Assembly (NCBI RefSeq): GCF_051513965.1
Contig: NZ_CP195847.1
Coordinates: 1,178,001-1,242,000 of the forward strand
Reading direction: 5' to 3'
Length of the DNA stretch: 64,000 nt
DNA from: Paramicrobacterium sp051513965
GTDB taxonomy: Bacteria > Actinomycetota > Actinomycetes > Actinomycetales > Microbacteriaceae
Made by a program: the position numbers and the translations under genes
The notes under the pieces: model-generated
Databases searched by the model: none
Told to the model about the DNA's origin: nothing
What the model saw: only the letters and a program-made list of their open reading frames with translations
Shown here: positions 1-7,525 of the stretch, one piece after another
Position numbering within the stretch: the stretch's first letter is position 1
How the letters are laid out: the number at the start of each line of letters is the position of its first letter

Positions 1-2
1 TC

Positions 3-434
3 GTGCGCACCGAAGCGATCATCCAGTCGATGACGCGCGCTGAGCGGACGAACCCGAAGCTTCTCAACGGCTCGCGCCGTCTTCGCATTGCCCGTGGTTC
101 GGGAACGACAGTGACTGAAGTGAATCAGCTCGTCACGCGCTTCGAGCAGGCGGCGAAGATGATGAAGACGGTCGCGAAGGGTGGCGTCCCTCAGATTCCG
201 GGAATGGGACCGATCCCCGGCGGGCATGGTGGCGCGAGCCGCAAGTCAAAGAAGGGCAAGAAGAAGGGCGGCTCTCGGTCGGGCAACCCCGCAAAGCGCG
301 CTGCGGAGAACGCCGGTGCGCTGAAGGAGCCGCAGTCCCCGGCGTCGTCGGGCAGCGGCTTCGGGCTCAGCGGCGGTGCGAATGCTCCGAGCGAAGAGGA
401 GCTCGAAGCGCTTCAGAAGTTCCTCGGCCGCTGA
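3..434 (+). CDS. ffh: Signal recognition particle protein Ffh (SRP54), C-terminal part, 5' truncated by window edge
   Basis: This is the tail of the SRP GTPase that binds signal sequences and 4.5S RNA during co-translational targeting to the membrane. Only the C-terminal M domain is present. The visible signature runs IIQSMTRAER, then NPKLLNGSRRLRIARGSG, which is the conserved RNA-binding helix of SRP54 M domains. The frame is open to the left edge, so the GTG at position 3 is an internal Val codon and not a start. After the M domain comes a Gly/Lys/Ser-rich tail and an acidic end (SEEELEALQKFLGR). The gene stops 8 bp before the convergent GCS2-type ligase. The family assignment is certain; the true start lies outside the window. 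Confidence 0.95.
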   Translation: MRTEAIIQSMTRAERTNPKLLNGSRRLRIARGSGTTVTEVNQLVTRFEQAAKMMKTVAKGGVPQIPGMGPIPGGHGGASRKSKKGKKKGGSRSGNPAKRAAENAGALKEPQSPASSGSGFGLSGGANAPSEEELEALQKFLGR

Positions 435-442
435 GTTCGGGC

Positions 443-1570
443 TCAGCCCTCCAGCTCACGAACGAGGTGTCGCACGACCTGACTGAGATCTCCGTCGGCG
501 GCCGTGGCCACACGCCGCTGGCGGGCGCAGCTTCCTCCGTGAGAGATGAGTTCGTCGACGGCGCTCAGCTCCTGGGAGCATCCGAGAGATTCTGCGATTG
601 GGAGCAGGCGGTCGGCGATTCTTCGGATGTCATCGGCAACCCGGCGCTGCTGGCCATTCCGGTCGACGATGATCGTGGCGTCGAGGCCGTAGCGTGCGGC
701 ACGCCATTTGTTCTCGCGCACGAACCACGGTTGGAGCGCCTCGATCTCGTGGCCGGAGTCCAGCCGCTGCGATAGCTCTTCGACGAGACAGTGGATGAAC
801 GCTGCGACGGTTCCAAGCTCCTTCGCCGTCGACGTGCTGTCGCAGAAGCGGACTTCGACGGTTCCCCAGGTCGCTGACGGTCGTACGTCCCAGCGCACCT
901 CTGTCGGGTCCTCAATGATTCCCGTGATGAGCTCGTCGTCGACGTAGCGTTCGAAATCAGACCATGTGCGCACCTGCTCGTAGGGGAGTCCTGCGGTCGG
1001 GAGCTGCTGGAACATCAGCGAGCGATTCGAGGCGTAGCCGGTGTCGACCCCTCCCCAGAACGGGCTCGACGAGGACAGCGCGAGCACGTGCGGGAAGTAC
1101 GTCAGCATTCCCGAGACGATCGGCACCGCCTTACGCACGTCTTCGATGCCGACGTGGACGTGGACGCCCCAGATCAGCATGTTGCGTCCCCACCACTGTG
1201 TCCGCTCGATCAGCTTGTGGTAACGCTCCTTGTCAGTGACCGGCTGATCGAACCACTGCCCGAACGGATGGGTTCCAGCGCCGATGGGGGAGACTCCACG
1301 GGCATCTGCGACTCGCCTCAGATCGTCGAGCAGACCCGTGAGCTCCGCCACGGCTGACGGAACATCGCGGTGCACGCCGCTCACGAGCTCGACAGTGTTC
1401 TGAAGAAGCTCACTCACGATCTGCGGGTGCTCGTGTCCAGCTGGGCTCTGCAGCTCCCGGAGGATGTCGCTCGCGGCATTGACGAGTTCGCCGGTGATCT
1501 GATCGACAAGAGCGACTTCCCACTCCAGCCCGATCGAGGAGCGTGCTGATGAAGCGAATTCAAGTGCCAT
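443..1570 (-). CDS. Carboxylate-amine ligase of the glutamate-cysteine ligase 2 (GCS2/YbdK) family
   Basis: The protein is 375 aa, the usual length for the YbdK-type GCS2 family. These ATP-grasp-like enzymes couple a carboxylate to an amine, and some members have weak glutamate-cysteine ligase activity. The N-terminus carries IGLEWEVALVD, and later come VHVHVG and SSSSPFWGG, all family hallmarks. The start is placed at ATG 1570 because it begins the conserved region; the open frame continues further upstream with unconserved sequence. It lies on the reverse strand between ffh and rpsP, so it interrupts a normally compact ribosomal and secretion region. The exact substrate cannot be told from sequence; a role in thiol or gamma-glutamyl compound synthesis is only possible. 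Confidence 0.88.
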   Translation of the reverse strand: MALEFASSARSSIGLEWEVALVDQITGELVNAASDILRELQSPAGHEHPQIVSELLQNTVELVSGVHRDVPSAVAELTGLLDDLRRVADARGVSPIGAGTHPFGQWFDQPVTDKERYHKLIERTQWWGRNMLIWGVHVHVGIEDVRKAVPIVSGMLTYFPHVLALSSSSPFWGGVDTGYASNRSLMFQQLPTAGLPYEQVRTWSDFERYVDDELITGIIEDPTEVRWDVRPSATWGTVEVRFCDSTSTAKELGTVAAFIHCLVEELSQRLDSGHEIEALQPWFVRENKWRAARYGLDATIIVDRNGQQRRVADDIRRIADRLLPIAESLGCSQELSAVDELISHGGSCARQRRVATAADGDLSQVVRHLVRELEG

Positions 1571-1652
1571 CGGCGTTCTGCCTTCGTTCGGACTCGATGT
1601 GACACCTTGAGAGTACGGGGAAAAGACGCAGAGTGAAGCCCGACGGGCGCAA

Positions 1653-1682
1653 TTAGCGATGAGTCGCCGGATCTGGCAGAAT
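1653..1682 (+). promoter_or_regulatory. Probable promoter of the rpsP operon
   Basis: TTAGCG at 1653-1658 is followed after 18 bp by CAGAAT at 1677-1682, with TGG just before it as an extended -10. The 12-mer TGGCAGAATAGA is shared exactly with the region upstream of rplS (5151-5162), at nearly the same distance from the start codon. This would give a leader of about 120 nt for rpsP. The call is by eye only. Confidence 0.5.
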
Positions 1683-1810
1683 AGAGCGCTGAAGCTGTGA
1701 CCACCCGACCCTCTATCTGGTGATCGCAGCCCACCATCAGTTTTCGTGCCGTCTGTGTACCCCACCTGCCGGTGCTGACACATCAACCACCAGACAATTT
1801 CAGGAGAATT

Positions 1811-2233
1811 GTGGCTGTCAAAATCCGTCTGAAGCGCCTCGGCAAGATTCGTGCGCCGTACTACCGTGTCGTCGTGGCTGACTCGCGCACCAAGCGCGAT
1901 GGCCGTGTCATCGAGGAGATCGGCAAGTACCACCCCACCGAGCAGCCCTCGCTCATCGAGATCGACTCAGAGCGTGCGCAGTACTGGCTCTCCGTGGGCG
2001 CTCAGCCCACCGAGCAGGTTCACGCACTGCTCAAGCTCACGGGCGACTGGGGCAAGTTCAAGGGTGAGAAGGATGCCGCTTCGACCGTGCAGAAGCCGGA
2101 GGCGAAGGTTGAATTCGTCGCCGACGAGAAGAAGAAGCCGGTGCTGAAGCCGAAGAGCGAGAAGAAGGCCGACGAGAAGCCGGCTGACGCTGACGCCGAG
2201 TCCGCTGAGGCTCCGGCAGAGGAGCAGGCCTGA
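1811..2233 (+). CDS. rpsP: 30S ribosomal protein S16
   Basis: S16 is a small-subunit assembly protein. The N-terminal half (VKIRLKRLGKIRAPYYRVVVAD) is diagnostic. The start is GTG 1811, preceded by AGGAG at 1802-1806; a longer in-frame extension exists but lacks conservation. The product is 140 aa, longer than the roughly 80-90 aa of many bacteria, because of a Lys/Glu/Ala-rich C-terminal tail of about 55 residues. Such tails are common on actinobacterial ribosomal proteins. It is the first gene of rpsP-khpA-rimM-trmD, a conserved ribosome and tRNA maturation cluster. Confidence 0.97.
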   Translation: MAVKIRLKRLGKIRAPYYRVVVADSRTKRDGRVIEEIGKYHPTEQPSLIEIDSERAQYWLSVGAQPTEQVHALLKLTGDWGKFKGEKDAASTVQKPEAKVEFVADEKKKPVLKPKSEKKADEKPADADAESAEAPAEEQA

Positions 2234-2235
2234 TC

Positions 2236-2472
2236 TTGCTCGCTCCCGCTCTGGAACATCTCGTCCGAGGCATCGTCGACAACCCCGACGATGTCAACGT
2301 GGCGTCGAAGAGCACCTCGCGCGGTGAGGTCCTCGAGGTTCGTGTGAACCCCGAGGACCTCGGCCGCGTCATCGGGCGCTCCGGTCGCACAGCCAAAGCG
2401 CTCCGAACCGTCGTCGGCGCTCTCGCCGACGGTGATCGCGTACGCGTCGACGTCGTCGACACTGACAACTGA
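2236..2472 (+). CDS. khpA: KH-domain RNA-binding protein KhpA
   Basis: A 78-aa protein with a single KH domain. The GxxG-type loop is visible as GRVIGRSGRTAKALR near residues 37-51. KhpA (formerly YlqC) binds RNA, pairs with KhpB/EloR in Gram-positive bacteria, and is linked to cell elongation and sRNA binding. The start is TTG 2236, three bases after the rpsP stop, so translation is probably coupled. Its place between rpsP and rimM is the conserved one. Confidence 0.9.
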   Translation: MLAPALEHLVRGIVDNPDDVNVASKSTSRGEVLEVRVNPEDLGRVIGRSGRTAKALRTVVGALADGDRVRVDVVDTDN

Positions 2473-2476
2473 CGTG

Positions 2477-3037
2477 GTGACGAAGAAACCCGAACGCACC
2501 CAGCTGCGCGTTGGGCGCCTGACGAAGGCCCACGGCCTCAAGGGCGCCCTGAAGCTGGAACTCTACACCGACGATCCTGATCGCAGGTTCGTCCCGGGGG
2601 CTGTATTCAGCCTCCAAGTTCCCGACTCGTCGCCCTGGCACGGCAAGAGCCTCACGCTCTCCGAGCTTCGGTGGTACAACGGGGCCCCCGTCGCCTTCTT
2701 CGAAGGCATCACCGACCGCACAGCTGCCGAGACGGTCGTCAAGGCCATTCTTTGGACGGACGACGCCGGTCACGTTGAAGACAATGCATGGTATGACCAC
2801 CAGCTCGTCGGGCTGCGCGTCGTGCGCGACGGTGAGACTGTCGGCACAGTGACCCGCGTCGATCATCTTCCCGCGCAGGACCTCCTGATCGTGACCTCCG
2901 AGGGGCGTGAGGTCATGGTGCCGTTCGTCGCCGACATCGTGCCGACAGTCGACATCGACGCAGGAACTGTCACCGTCACACCTCCCGCCGGGCTCTTCGA
3001 AGATGTCTCGGAGTCCGAGGACAGCACCGACAGTTGA
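2477..3037 (+). CDS. rimM: Ribosome maturation factor RimM
   Basis: RimM helps process 16S rRNA and assembles the 30S head near S19. The N-terminal motif LRVGRLTKAHGLKGALK and the later PRC-barrel part (DHLPAQDLLIV, EVMVPFV) fit the family. The product is about 186 aa. Two adjacent in-frame GTG codons (2474 and 2477) follow the khpA stop at once; 2477 is chosen, but 2474 is equally possible. The C-terminus is acidic and serine-rich. Its operon partner trmD follows after 40 bp. Confidence 0.93.
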   Translation: MTKKPERTQLRVGRLTKAHGLKGALKLELYTDDPDRRFVPGAVFSLQVPDSSPWHGKSLTLSELRWYNGAPVAFFEGITDRTAAETVVKAILWTDDAGHVEDNAWYDHQLVGLRVVRDGETVGTVTRVDHLPAQDLLIVTSEGREVMVPFVADIVPTVDIDAGTVTVTPPAGLFEDVSESEDSTDS

Positions 3038-3065
3038 GGCGTCTGTCTCGCGCTCCAGCGAGTCA

Positions 3066-3071
3066 TAGACT
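3066..3071 (+). promoter_or_regulatory. -10 element (TAGACT) close to the trmD start
   Basis: TAGACT lies exactly 6 bases before ATG 3078. In Actinobacteria this spacing puts the transcription start on or next to the start codon, giving a leaderless mRNA. It suggests trmD has its own promoter in addition to read-through from rpsP. Confidence 0.45.
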
Positions 3072-3077
3072 CAGAGG

Positions 3078-3764
3078 ATGCGCTTTGACATCGTCACGAT
3101 CTTTCCCGAGTTCTTCGAGATTCTTGATATCTCACTGCTCGGACGTGCCCGCCAGACGGGGCTGATTGAGCTCGGCGTGTACAACCTGCGGGATTACACG
3201 CACGATCGGCACCGGACTGTCGACGACACTCCCTACGGGGGCGGTGCGGGAATGGTCATGAAACCGGAGCCGTGGGGCGAAGCCCTCGATGAGGTGCTCT
3301 CTCCGTCGGCGGATCCTGTCGTCATCTTCCCGTCGCCCGCCGGCGAGGTGTTCACCCAGAAGATGGCTCGCGAGCTCAGTGCGGAGGAGCACATCGTCTT
3401 CGGCTGTGGTCGATACGAAGGCATCGATCAGCGAGTCTTCGACCACACTGCCGAACGTGCACGCGTACGCCTGGTCAGTCTCGGCGACTATGTGCTGAAC
3501 GGGGGAGAGGTCGCCGTCATGGCGATGATCGAAGCGATCGGACGTCTCGTTCCCGGCGTGGTCGGAAACCCGGAGAGTCTCGTGGACGAGTCGCACGAAG
3601 ATGGCCTGCTCGAGTACCCGAGCTACACCAAGCCAGCGTCATGGCGCGGCCACGATGTGCCGCCTATCCTGCTCAGCGGCAATCATGGCGCGGTTGACGC
3701 GTGGCGCAGAGAGCAGCAGGTGGAGCGAACGCGTCGGGTCCGGCCTGACCTGCTCGCTGACTGA
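3078..3764 (+). CDS. trmD: tRNA (guanine-37-N1)-methyltransferase TrmD
   Basis: TrmD is a SPOUT-class methyltransferase that makes m1G37 in tRNAs and so prevents +1 frameshifting. The start MRFDIVTIFPEFF is typical, as are DDTPYGGGAGMV, the SAM-binding knot region GCGRYEGIDQRV, and SLGDYVLNGGE. The product is 228 aa, normal for the family. The C-terminus YTKPASWRGHDVP is also conserved. In many bacteria rplS follows directly; here a reverse-strand map and a small membrane protein come between. Confidence 0.97.
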   Translation: MRFDIVTIFPEFFEILDISLLGRARQTGLIELGVYNLRDYTHDRHRTVDDTPYGGGAGMVMKPEPWGEALDEVLSPSADPVVIFPSPAGEVFTQKMARELSAEEHIVFGCGRYEGIDQRVFDHTAERARVRLVSLGDYVLNGGEVAVMAMIEAIGRLVPGVVGNPESLVDESHEDGLLEYPSYTKPASWRGHDVPPILLSGNHGAVDAWRREQQVERTRRVRPDLLAD

Positions 3765-3773
3765 GGGCTCGAT

Positions 3774-4538
3774 TCAGCGAGCGGTCAGAACGAGAGGGCC
3801 GTCTTCCGTGATGGCGATCGTGTGCTCCATGTGGGCTCCCCGGGAGCCGTCGGCACTCCGGAGCGTCCAGCCATCGGCATCCGTCACGATCTTGTCTGTC
3901 GACTGAAGGAACCAGGGCTCGATCGCGATCACAAGCCCTGGCCTGAGCGGGTACCCCCGCCCGGCGCGCCCATCGTTCGGAATGTGAGGGTCGCCGTGCA
4001 TGGTCCGTCCCACGCCGTGCCCGCCGAAGTCTGTGTTGATCGAGTAGCCGGCGCTGTGTGCGATCTCGGCGATGGCAGCAGAGATGTCGCCGACGCGACC
4101 GCCGACGTTAGCTGCCCGGATCCCCGCCTGCAGGGCCTGCGTCGTGACATCGATGAGTCGCACGTCCTCGTCACGAGGAGTCCCGACGATGATGCTGAGC
4201 GCTGAGTCTGAGACCCAGCCGTCGACGGATGCCGCGAAGTCGACGCTCAGAAGATCTCCGTCGCGCAGCCGGTAGTCGCGCGGGAGGCCGTGCAGCACAG
4301 CGTCGTTCACAGAAGTGCAGAGAACCTTTCCGAAGGGCATCGCACCGAATGACGGGTGGTAGTCGATGTAGCAGGACTCCGCGCCGTGCTTCCTGATTCG
4401 CTCGTGTGCGAGCGCGTCGAGGTCGAGGAGATTGACACCGACATCGGCGGCGTCGGCAAGAGCCGTCAGGGTCTCGGCGACGAAGCGGCCGGCGGGACGC
4501 ATCTGCTCGATCTCACGGGGTGTTCTCAGTTCGATCAT
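3774..4538 (-). CDS. map: Type I methionine aminopeptidase
   Basis: This enzyme removes the initiator Met from new proteins and needs two metal ions. The 254-aa product shows the pita-bread fold signatures SVDFAASVDGW and DSAL (Asp ligands), GGHGVGRTMHGDPHIPN (His ligand) and IAIEPWF (Glu ligand). The start is ATG 4538, with TCCTCCT (an AGGAGGA ribosome site on the coding strand) at 4542-4548. It is convergent with trmD (9 bp gap) and so splits the usual trmD-rplS neighbourhood. Actinobacteria often carry two map genes, the other usually near secY-adk, which is outside this window. Confidence 0.95.
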   Translation of the reverse strand: MIELRTPREIEQMRPAGRFVAETLTALADAADVGVNLLDLDALAHERIRKHGAESCYIDYHPSFGAMPFGKVLCTSVNDAVLHGLPRDYRLRDGDLLSVDFAASVDGWVSDSALSIIVGTPRDEDVRLIDVTTQALQAGIRAANVGGRVGDISAAIAEIAHSAGYSINTDFGGHGVGRTMHGDPHIPNDGRAGRGYPLRPGLVIAIEPWFLQSTDKIVTDADGWTLRSADGSRGAHMEHTIAITEDGPLVLTAR

Positions 4539-4610
4539 TGTTCCTCCTGACGCCATTCTTTCAGCAGGAAGCGCGCAGTGCGCATCGGTTGTTCTCTCAG
4601 GCTGTCGACC

Positions 4611-4616
4611 TAGCAT
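4611..4616 (+). promoter_or_regulatory. -10 element (TAGCAT) 6 bases before a start codon
   Basis: TAGCAT at 4611-4616 is followed by GGGGAC and then ATG 4623. The spacing suits a leaderless transcript. It lies in the divergent region with map. Confidence 0.5.
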
Positions 4617-4622
4617 GGGGAC

Positions 4623-5126
4623 ATGTTCGTTCGTAGGGCCGTGTACTACTGGCAGCTCGCCGCTGTGCTTCTGCTGCCGCTGTGGCTCTTCGTCGGCTGG
4701 GGCATCTGGGGCGGCAGCGCGTGGAGCTTCCTCGGCGTCGTCATTGCGGCGCCCGTGCTGTTCGTCGCGTTGCTGATCATCACGCTCCTGCTCTACGCGC
4801 GTGCGGACGTGCGCGATGCCAACGCGGTCTCCTGGACGGACGCGGCACTGCTGTCGCTGTGGCACGTCTCCATCATCGGATTCGGATGCTTCGGGGCCAC
4901 GACGTCTCTCTTTGCAGTTCTGACTGTCGTTCTCGGGCTCGTCATGTTCTGGGTGTCGCTGTGGGAACTCGTTCGGAGCGTCACGAGCAAAGCGAAGCAG
5001 ACGCTGAAGGAGTTCGAGGAGATGGCCTCGCCTCCCCACGAGCGCGAGAGTCGATTCTCACGCCGTCAGTTCGAAAAGCGCGACGTCTTCGTGGTCTACG
5101 AATCCGGTCACGACAAGAGCGCCTGA
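4623..5126 (+). CDS. Small integral membrane protein of unknown function
   Basis: The product is 167 aa and I do not recognise a named family. There are about four hydrophobic segments: roughly residues 9-28, 36-58, 76-98 and 101-117. The last 50 residues are charged and probably cytoplasmic (ending YESGHDKSA, with several Arg/Lys/Glu). The start ATG 4623 follows a TAGCAT -10 element by 6 bases, and no clear ribosome site is needed if the mRNA is leaderless. It sits between the reverse-strand map and rplS. That position is not informative about its function. Confidence 0.7.
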   Translation: MFVRRAVYYWQLAAVLLLPLWLFVGWGIWGGSAWSFLGVVIAAPVLFVALLIITLLLYARADVRDANAVSWTDAALLSLWHVSIIGFGCFGATTSLFAVLTVVLGLVMFWVSLWELVRSVTSKAKQTLKEFEEMASPPHERESRFSRRQFEKRDVFVVYESGHDKSA

Positions 5127-5129
5127 GAA

Positions 5130-5159
5130 TTGGCGCCTCGCCAGGGTTCATGGCAGAAT
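5130..5159 (+). promoter_or_regulatory. Probable rplS promoter
   Basis: TTGGCG at 5130-5135, an 18-bp spacer, then CAGAAT at 5154-5159 within TGGCAGAATAGA. The same 12-mer and spacing occur upstream of rpsP (1653-1682). The resulting leader would be about 125 nt, long enough for autoregulation, but I see no known L19 leader motif in it. Confidence 0.5.
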
Positions 5160-5290
5160 AGACGTTCGTGCCTTGGCTCAGTTCTGCCATAGGGGAACTC
5201 AGGCTCCGAGAGAATCGGATCAGGCACGCATCCTCATCTTTCCGAAAGTAGTCGTGCTCGACCTGTGGCGGGCACAGAGAGTGAACGATC

Positions 5291-5638
5291 ATGCACAACC
5301 TCGACTTCGTCGATGCAGCATCCCTCAAGTCCGATATCCCTGACTTCCGCGCCGGTGACACTGTCAAGGTGCACGTCAACATCATCGAGGGTAACCGTTC
5401 GCGTGTGCAGGTGTTCCAGGGCGTCGTCCTCGGCCGCCAGGGCCACGGCATCCGCGAAACCTTCACCGTTCGCAAGGTGAGCTTCCAGGTCGGCGTTGAG
5501 CGTACCTTCCCGGTGCACTCGCCGGTCATCGAGAAGATCGAGCGCGTCACCCGCGGTGACGTTCGCCGCGCGAAGATCTACTACCTGCGCAACCTTCACG
5601 GCAAGAAGGCCAAGATTCGCGAGAAGCGCGAAAGCTAA
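5291..5638 (+). CDS. rplS: 50S ribosomal protein L19
   Basis: L19 lies at the interface of the two ribosomal subunits. The 115-aa product has the expected length and core: PDFRAGDTVKVHVNIIEGNR, RVQVFQGVVL and VGVERTFPVHSP. The C-terminus RRAKIYYLRNLHGKKAKIRE is diagnostic. The start ATG 5291 follows GAGAGTGA. A strong hairpin lies downstream at 5661-5694, before lepB. Confidence 0.98.
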   Translation: MHNLDFVDAASLKSDIPDFRAGDTVKVHVNIIEGNRSRVQVFQGVVLGRQGHGIRETFTVRKVSFQVGVERTFPVHSPVIEKIERVTRGDVRRAKIYYLRNLHGKKAKIREKRES

Positions 5639-5660
5639 GGCCAGTCGCGGTCAGAGTTAG

Positions 5661-5694
5661 CCGAGCTCCCCACCTAGAATGGTGGGGAGCTCGG
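5661..5694 (+). terminator. Perfect 14-bp stem hairpin between rplS and lepB, loop TAGAAT
   Basis: CCGAGCTCCCCACC (5661-5674) pairs exactly with GGTGGGGAGCTCGG (5681-5694). The 6-base loop is TAGAAT, itself a good actinobacterial -10 hexamer. No U-tract follows. It could end rplS transcription, act as an operator over a lepB promoter, or do both. It also rules against the upstream ATG at 5679 as the lepB start, since that codon lies across the loop and the second arm. Confidence 0.6.
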
Positions 5695-5702
5695 GCGGTT
5701 TA

Positions 5703-6425
5703 ATGACAGATGAAGCAGTGACGTCGCGAAAGCGGCAGCGAGGTGTCCTCGCGTTCCTTCGTGACCTCGCGATCATCATCGTGGTCGCGCTCCTGGTCTC
5801 CTTTCTGGTGAAGACGTTCCTCATTCGCTCCTTCTACATTCCGTCCGGGTCGATGGAGAACACTCTTCAGATCAATGACCGAATCATCGTCAACGAACTC
5901 GTTCCGGACGTCGTCGACATCCAGCGTGGTGATGTCGTGGTGTTCACCGATCCTGGAGGGTGGCTTTCGGGGCCTCTCGAGAATCCCGACGAGCCATGGA
6001 TCGTCAGTGCCTGGGACTCCTTCATGAGCGCTGTCGGGCTGTCCGTGAGCGACAGCAACGATCACCTGATCAAGCGGGTCATCGGGTTACCGGGGGACCA
6101 CGTGACCTGCTGCAACACGCTGGGGCAGATGAGCGTCAACGGCGTGCCGCTGAATGAGTCCTATCTGCTGCTCCCGCAGGGGGCCCAAGCCGTGTCTGCG
6201 ACGAGCTTCGATGTCACAGTTCCCGAGGGCTCGCTCTGGGTGATGGGTGACAACCGCTACAACTCGAAAGACTCGCGATACAACGGCAACACCCCGGGCA
6301 AGGGGTTCGTCCCGATCGAGAACGTGGTGGGACGCGCATTCGTGATCAGCTGGCCTGTCGATCGATGGCAGTGGCTGGGCGACTACCCTGAGATCTATGA
6401 GGGAATTCCGGATGCCGCGCCCTGA
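5703..6425 (+). CDS. lepB: Signal peptidase I
   Basis: This membrane-bound serine protease cleaves signal peptides from exported proteins. A cytoplasmic N-terminus of about 20 residues is followed by one membrane anchor (about 22-41). The catalytic Ser50 lies in YIPSGSMENTL and the general-base Lys124 in LIKRVIGLPGD; the later motif MGDNRYNSKDSR is also present. The product is 240 aa from ATG 5703. An earlier ATG at 5679 is rejected because it falls in a hairpin. lepB next to rplS and rnhB is the standard actinobacterial order. Confidence 0.95.
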   Translation: MTDEAVTSRKRQRGVLAFLRDLAIIIVVALLVSFLVKTFLIRSFYIPSGSMENTLQINDRIIVNELVPDVVDIQRGDVVVFTDPGGWLSGPLENPDEPWIVSAWDSFMSAVGLSVSDSNDHLIKRVIGLPGDHVTCCNTLGQMSVNGVPLNESYLLLPQGAQAVSATSFDVTVPEGSLWVMGDNRYNSKDSRYNGNTPGKGFVPIENVVGRAFVISWPVDRWQWLGDYPEIYEGIPDAAP

Positions 6426-6448
6426 ACTGCGCGAGAAGGACGCACATA

Positions 6449-7096
6449 ATGGCGGTCTGTGATCCCACCCTCGACGTCGAGCGTGTGCTGATCGCCGACG
6501 GGGCGCCGCTCGTCATCGGCTGCGATGAGGTCGGCAGAGGAGCGGTAGCGGGACCGGTCGCCGTCGGAATGGCCGTGGTCGACAGTGGCCACGTGGAGTT
6601 TCCCACGGGGCTGAGAGATTCCAAGATGCTGAGCGAGAAGAAGCGGACCGCACTCGCGCCGGTCGTGACCGAATGGGCGCGTGCCACATCAGTCGGTCTT
6701 GCGACGCCACAGGAGATCGATGTGCACGGTATCTCCGCTGCGCTCGGCATCGCGGCGAAGCGGGCGTTGATCATGCTTCATGACAAGGGAATCGACATCG
6801 TGAGCGCAATCGTCCTGCTCGATGGCAACCGCGACTATCTCTCGCCCGTGCTTCAGTACCCTCTCGACGTCCGCACTCGCGTGAAAGGCGACCGGGACTG
6901 CGCATCGATCGCGGCTGCATCCGTCGTTGCGAAGGTAGAGCGCGATGCGCTGATGATCCTCGAACACGCCACCAATCCCGTGTACGCCTGGGAGGCCAAC
7001 AAAGGCTACGGATCAGCAGCGCATATGAGCGCGATCCGCGAGGTCGGGCTCTCGGCTCTGCACCGGCGAACCTGGCTCACGGAACACGTAGGATGA
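6449..7096 (+). CDS. rnhB: Ribonuclease HII
   Basis: RNase HII removes ribonucleotides misincorporated into DNA and RNA in hybrids. The 215-aa product carries the catalytic acidic motif GCDEVGRGAVAGPV near residue 25, LRDSKMLSEKKR, and later VKGDRDCASIAAASVVAKVERD with its conserved Asp. The start ATG 6449 gives a normal length. The next gene, DUF2469, begins 7 bp after the stop, as in most Actinobacteria. Confidence 0.96.
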   Translation: MAVCDPTLDVERVLIADGAPLVIGCDEVGRGAVAGPVAVGMAVVDSGHVEFPTGLRDSKMLSEKKRTALAPVVTEWARATSVGLATPQEIDVHGISAALGIAAKRALIMLHDKGIDIVSAIVLLDGNRDYLSPVLQYPLDVRTRVKGDRDCASIAAASVVAKVERDALMILEHATNPVYAWEANKGYGSAAHMSAIREVGLSALHRRTWLTEHVG

Positions 7097-7103
7097 ATGC
7101 ACC

Positions 7104-7427
7104 ATGGATGACGAGGATTTCGAGGATTACGACCGCGAGGTCGAGCTGGCACTGTTCCGCGAGTACCGCGACGTCGTGTCGCAGTTCGGCTATGTCGTCG
7201 AGACAGAACGGCGCTTCTATCTGGCAAACGAAGTCGAGCTGGTGCGGCGCGACACGGAGCATGATTTCTACTTCGAGATCACAATGCGCGACGTGTGGGT
7301 GTGGGACATCTACCGCTCTGATCGCTTCGTGAAGTCAGTGCGGGTCCTCACATTCAAGGACGTCAACGTCGAAGAGCTGCAGAGCCGCGACTTCGAGCTG
7401 CCGAAGGACCTCGCACTCGACGAGTGA
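7104..7427 (+). CDS. DUF2469 family protein
   Basis: A 107-aa acidic protein (starts MDDEDFEDYDREVELALFRE) that matches the actinobacterial DUF2469 family, always found between rnhB and yraN in this phylum. Its function is unknown. It has no membrane segment or recognisable catalytic motif. It has many aromatic residues paired with charge (YFEITMRDVWVWDIYRSDRF). Start ATG 7104 is the only sensible one. Confidence 0.85.
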   Translation: MDDEDFEDYDREVELALFREYRDVVSQFGYVVETERRFYLANEVELVRRDTEHDFYFEITMRDVWVWDIYRSDRFVKSVRVLTFKDVNVEELQSRDFELPKDLALDE

Positions 7428-7525
7428 TCGGCTCCTGTTCGCCCACAGGCACCGTCAGGGGAGAACTGTCCACAATTCGCTGACGACGCCTGGGCAGATG
7501 CTCTCAGCTCCGCCACTCTTGTGGC

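Noticed and set aside
2432..2476. Longer N-terminus for RimM starting inside khpA
   Set aside because: The extra residues overlap the khpA coding region and are not conserved; two GTG codons right after the khpA stop fit better.
5679..5702. ATG 5679 as the lepB start
   Set aside because: The codon spans the loop and second arm of a perfect hairpin; ATG 5703 gives the expected N-terminus.
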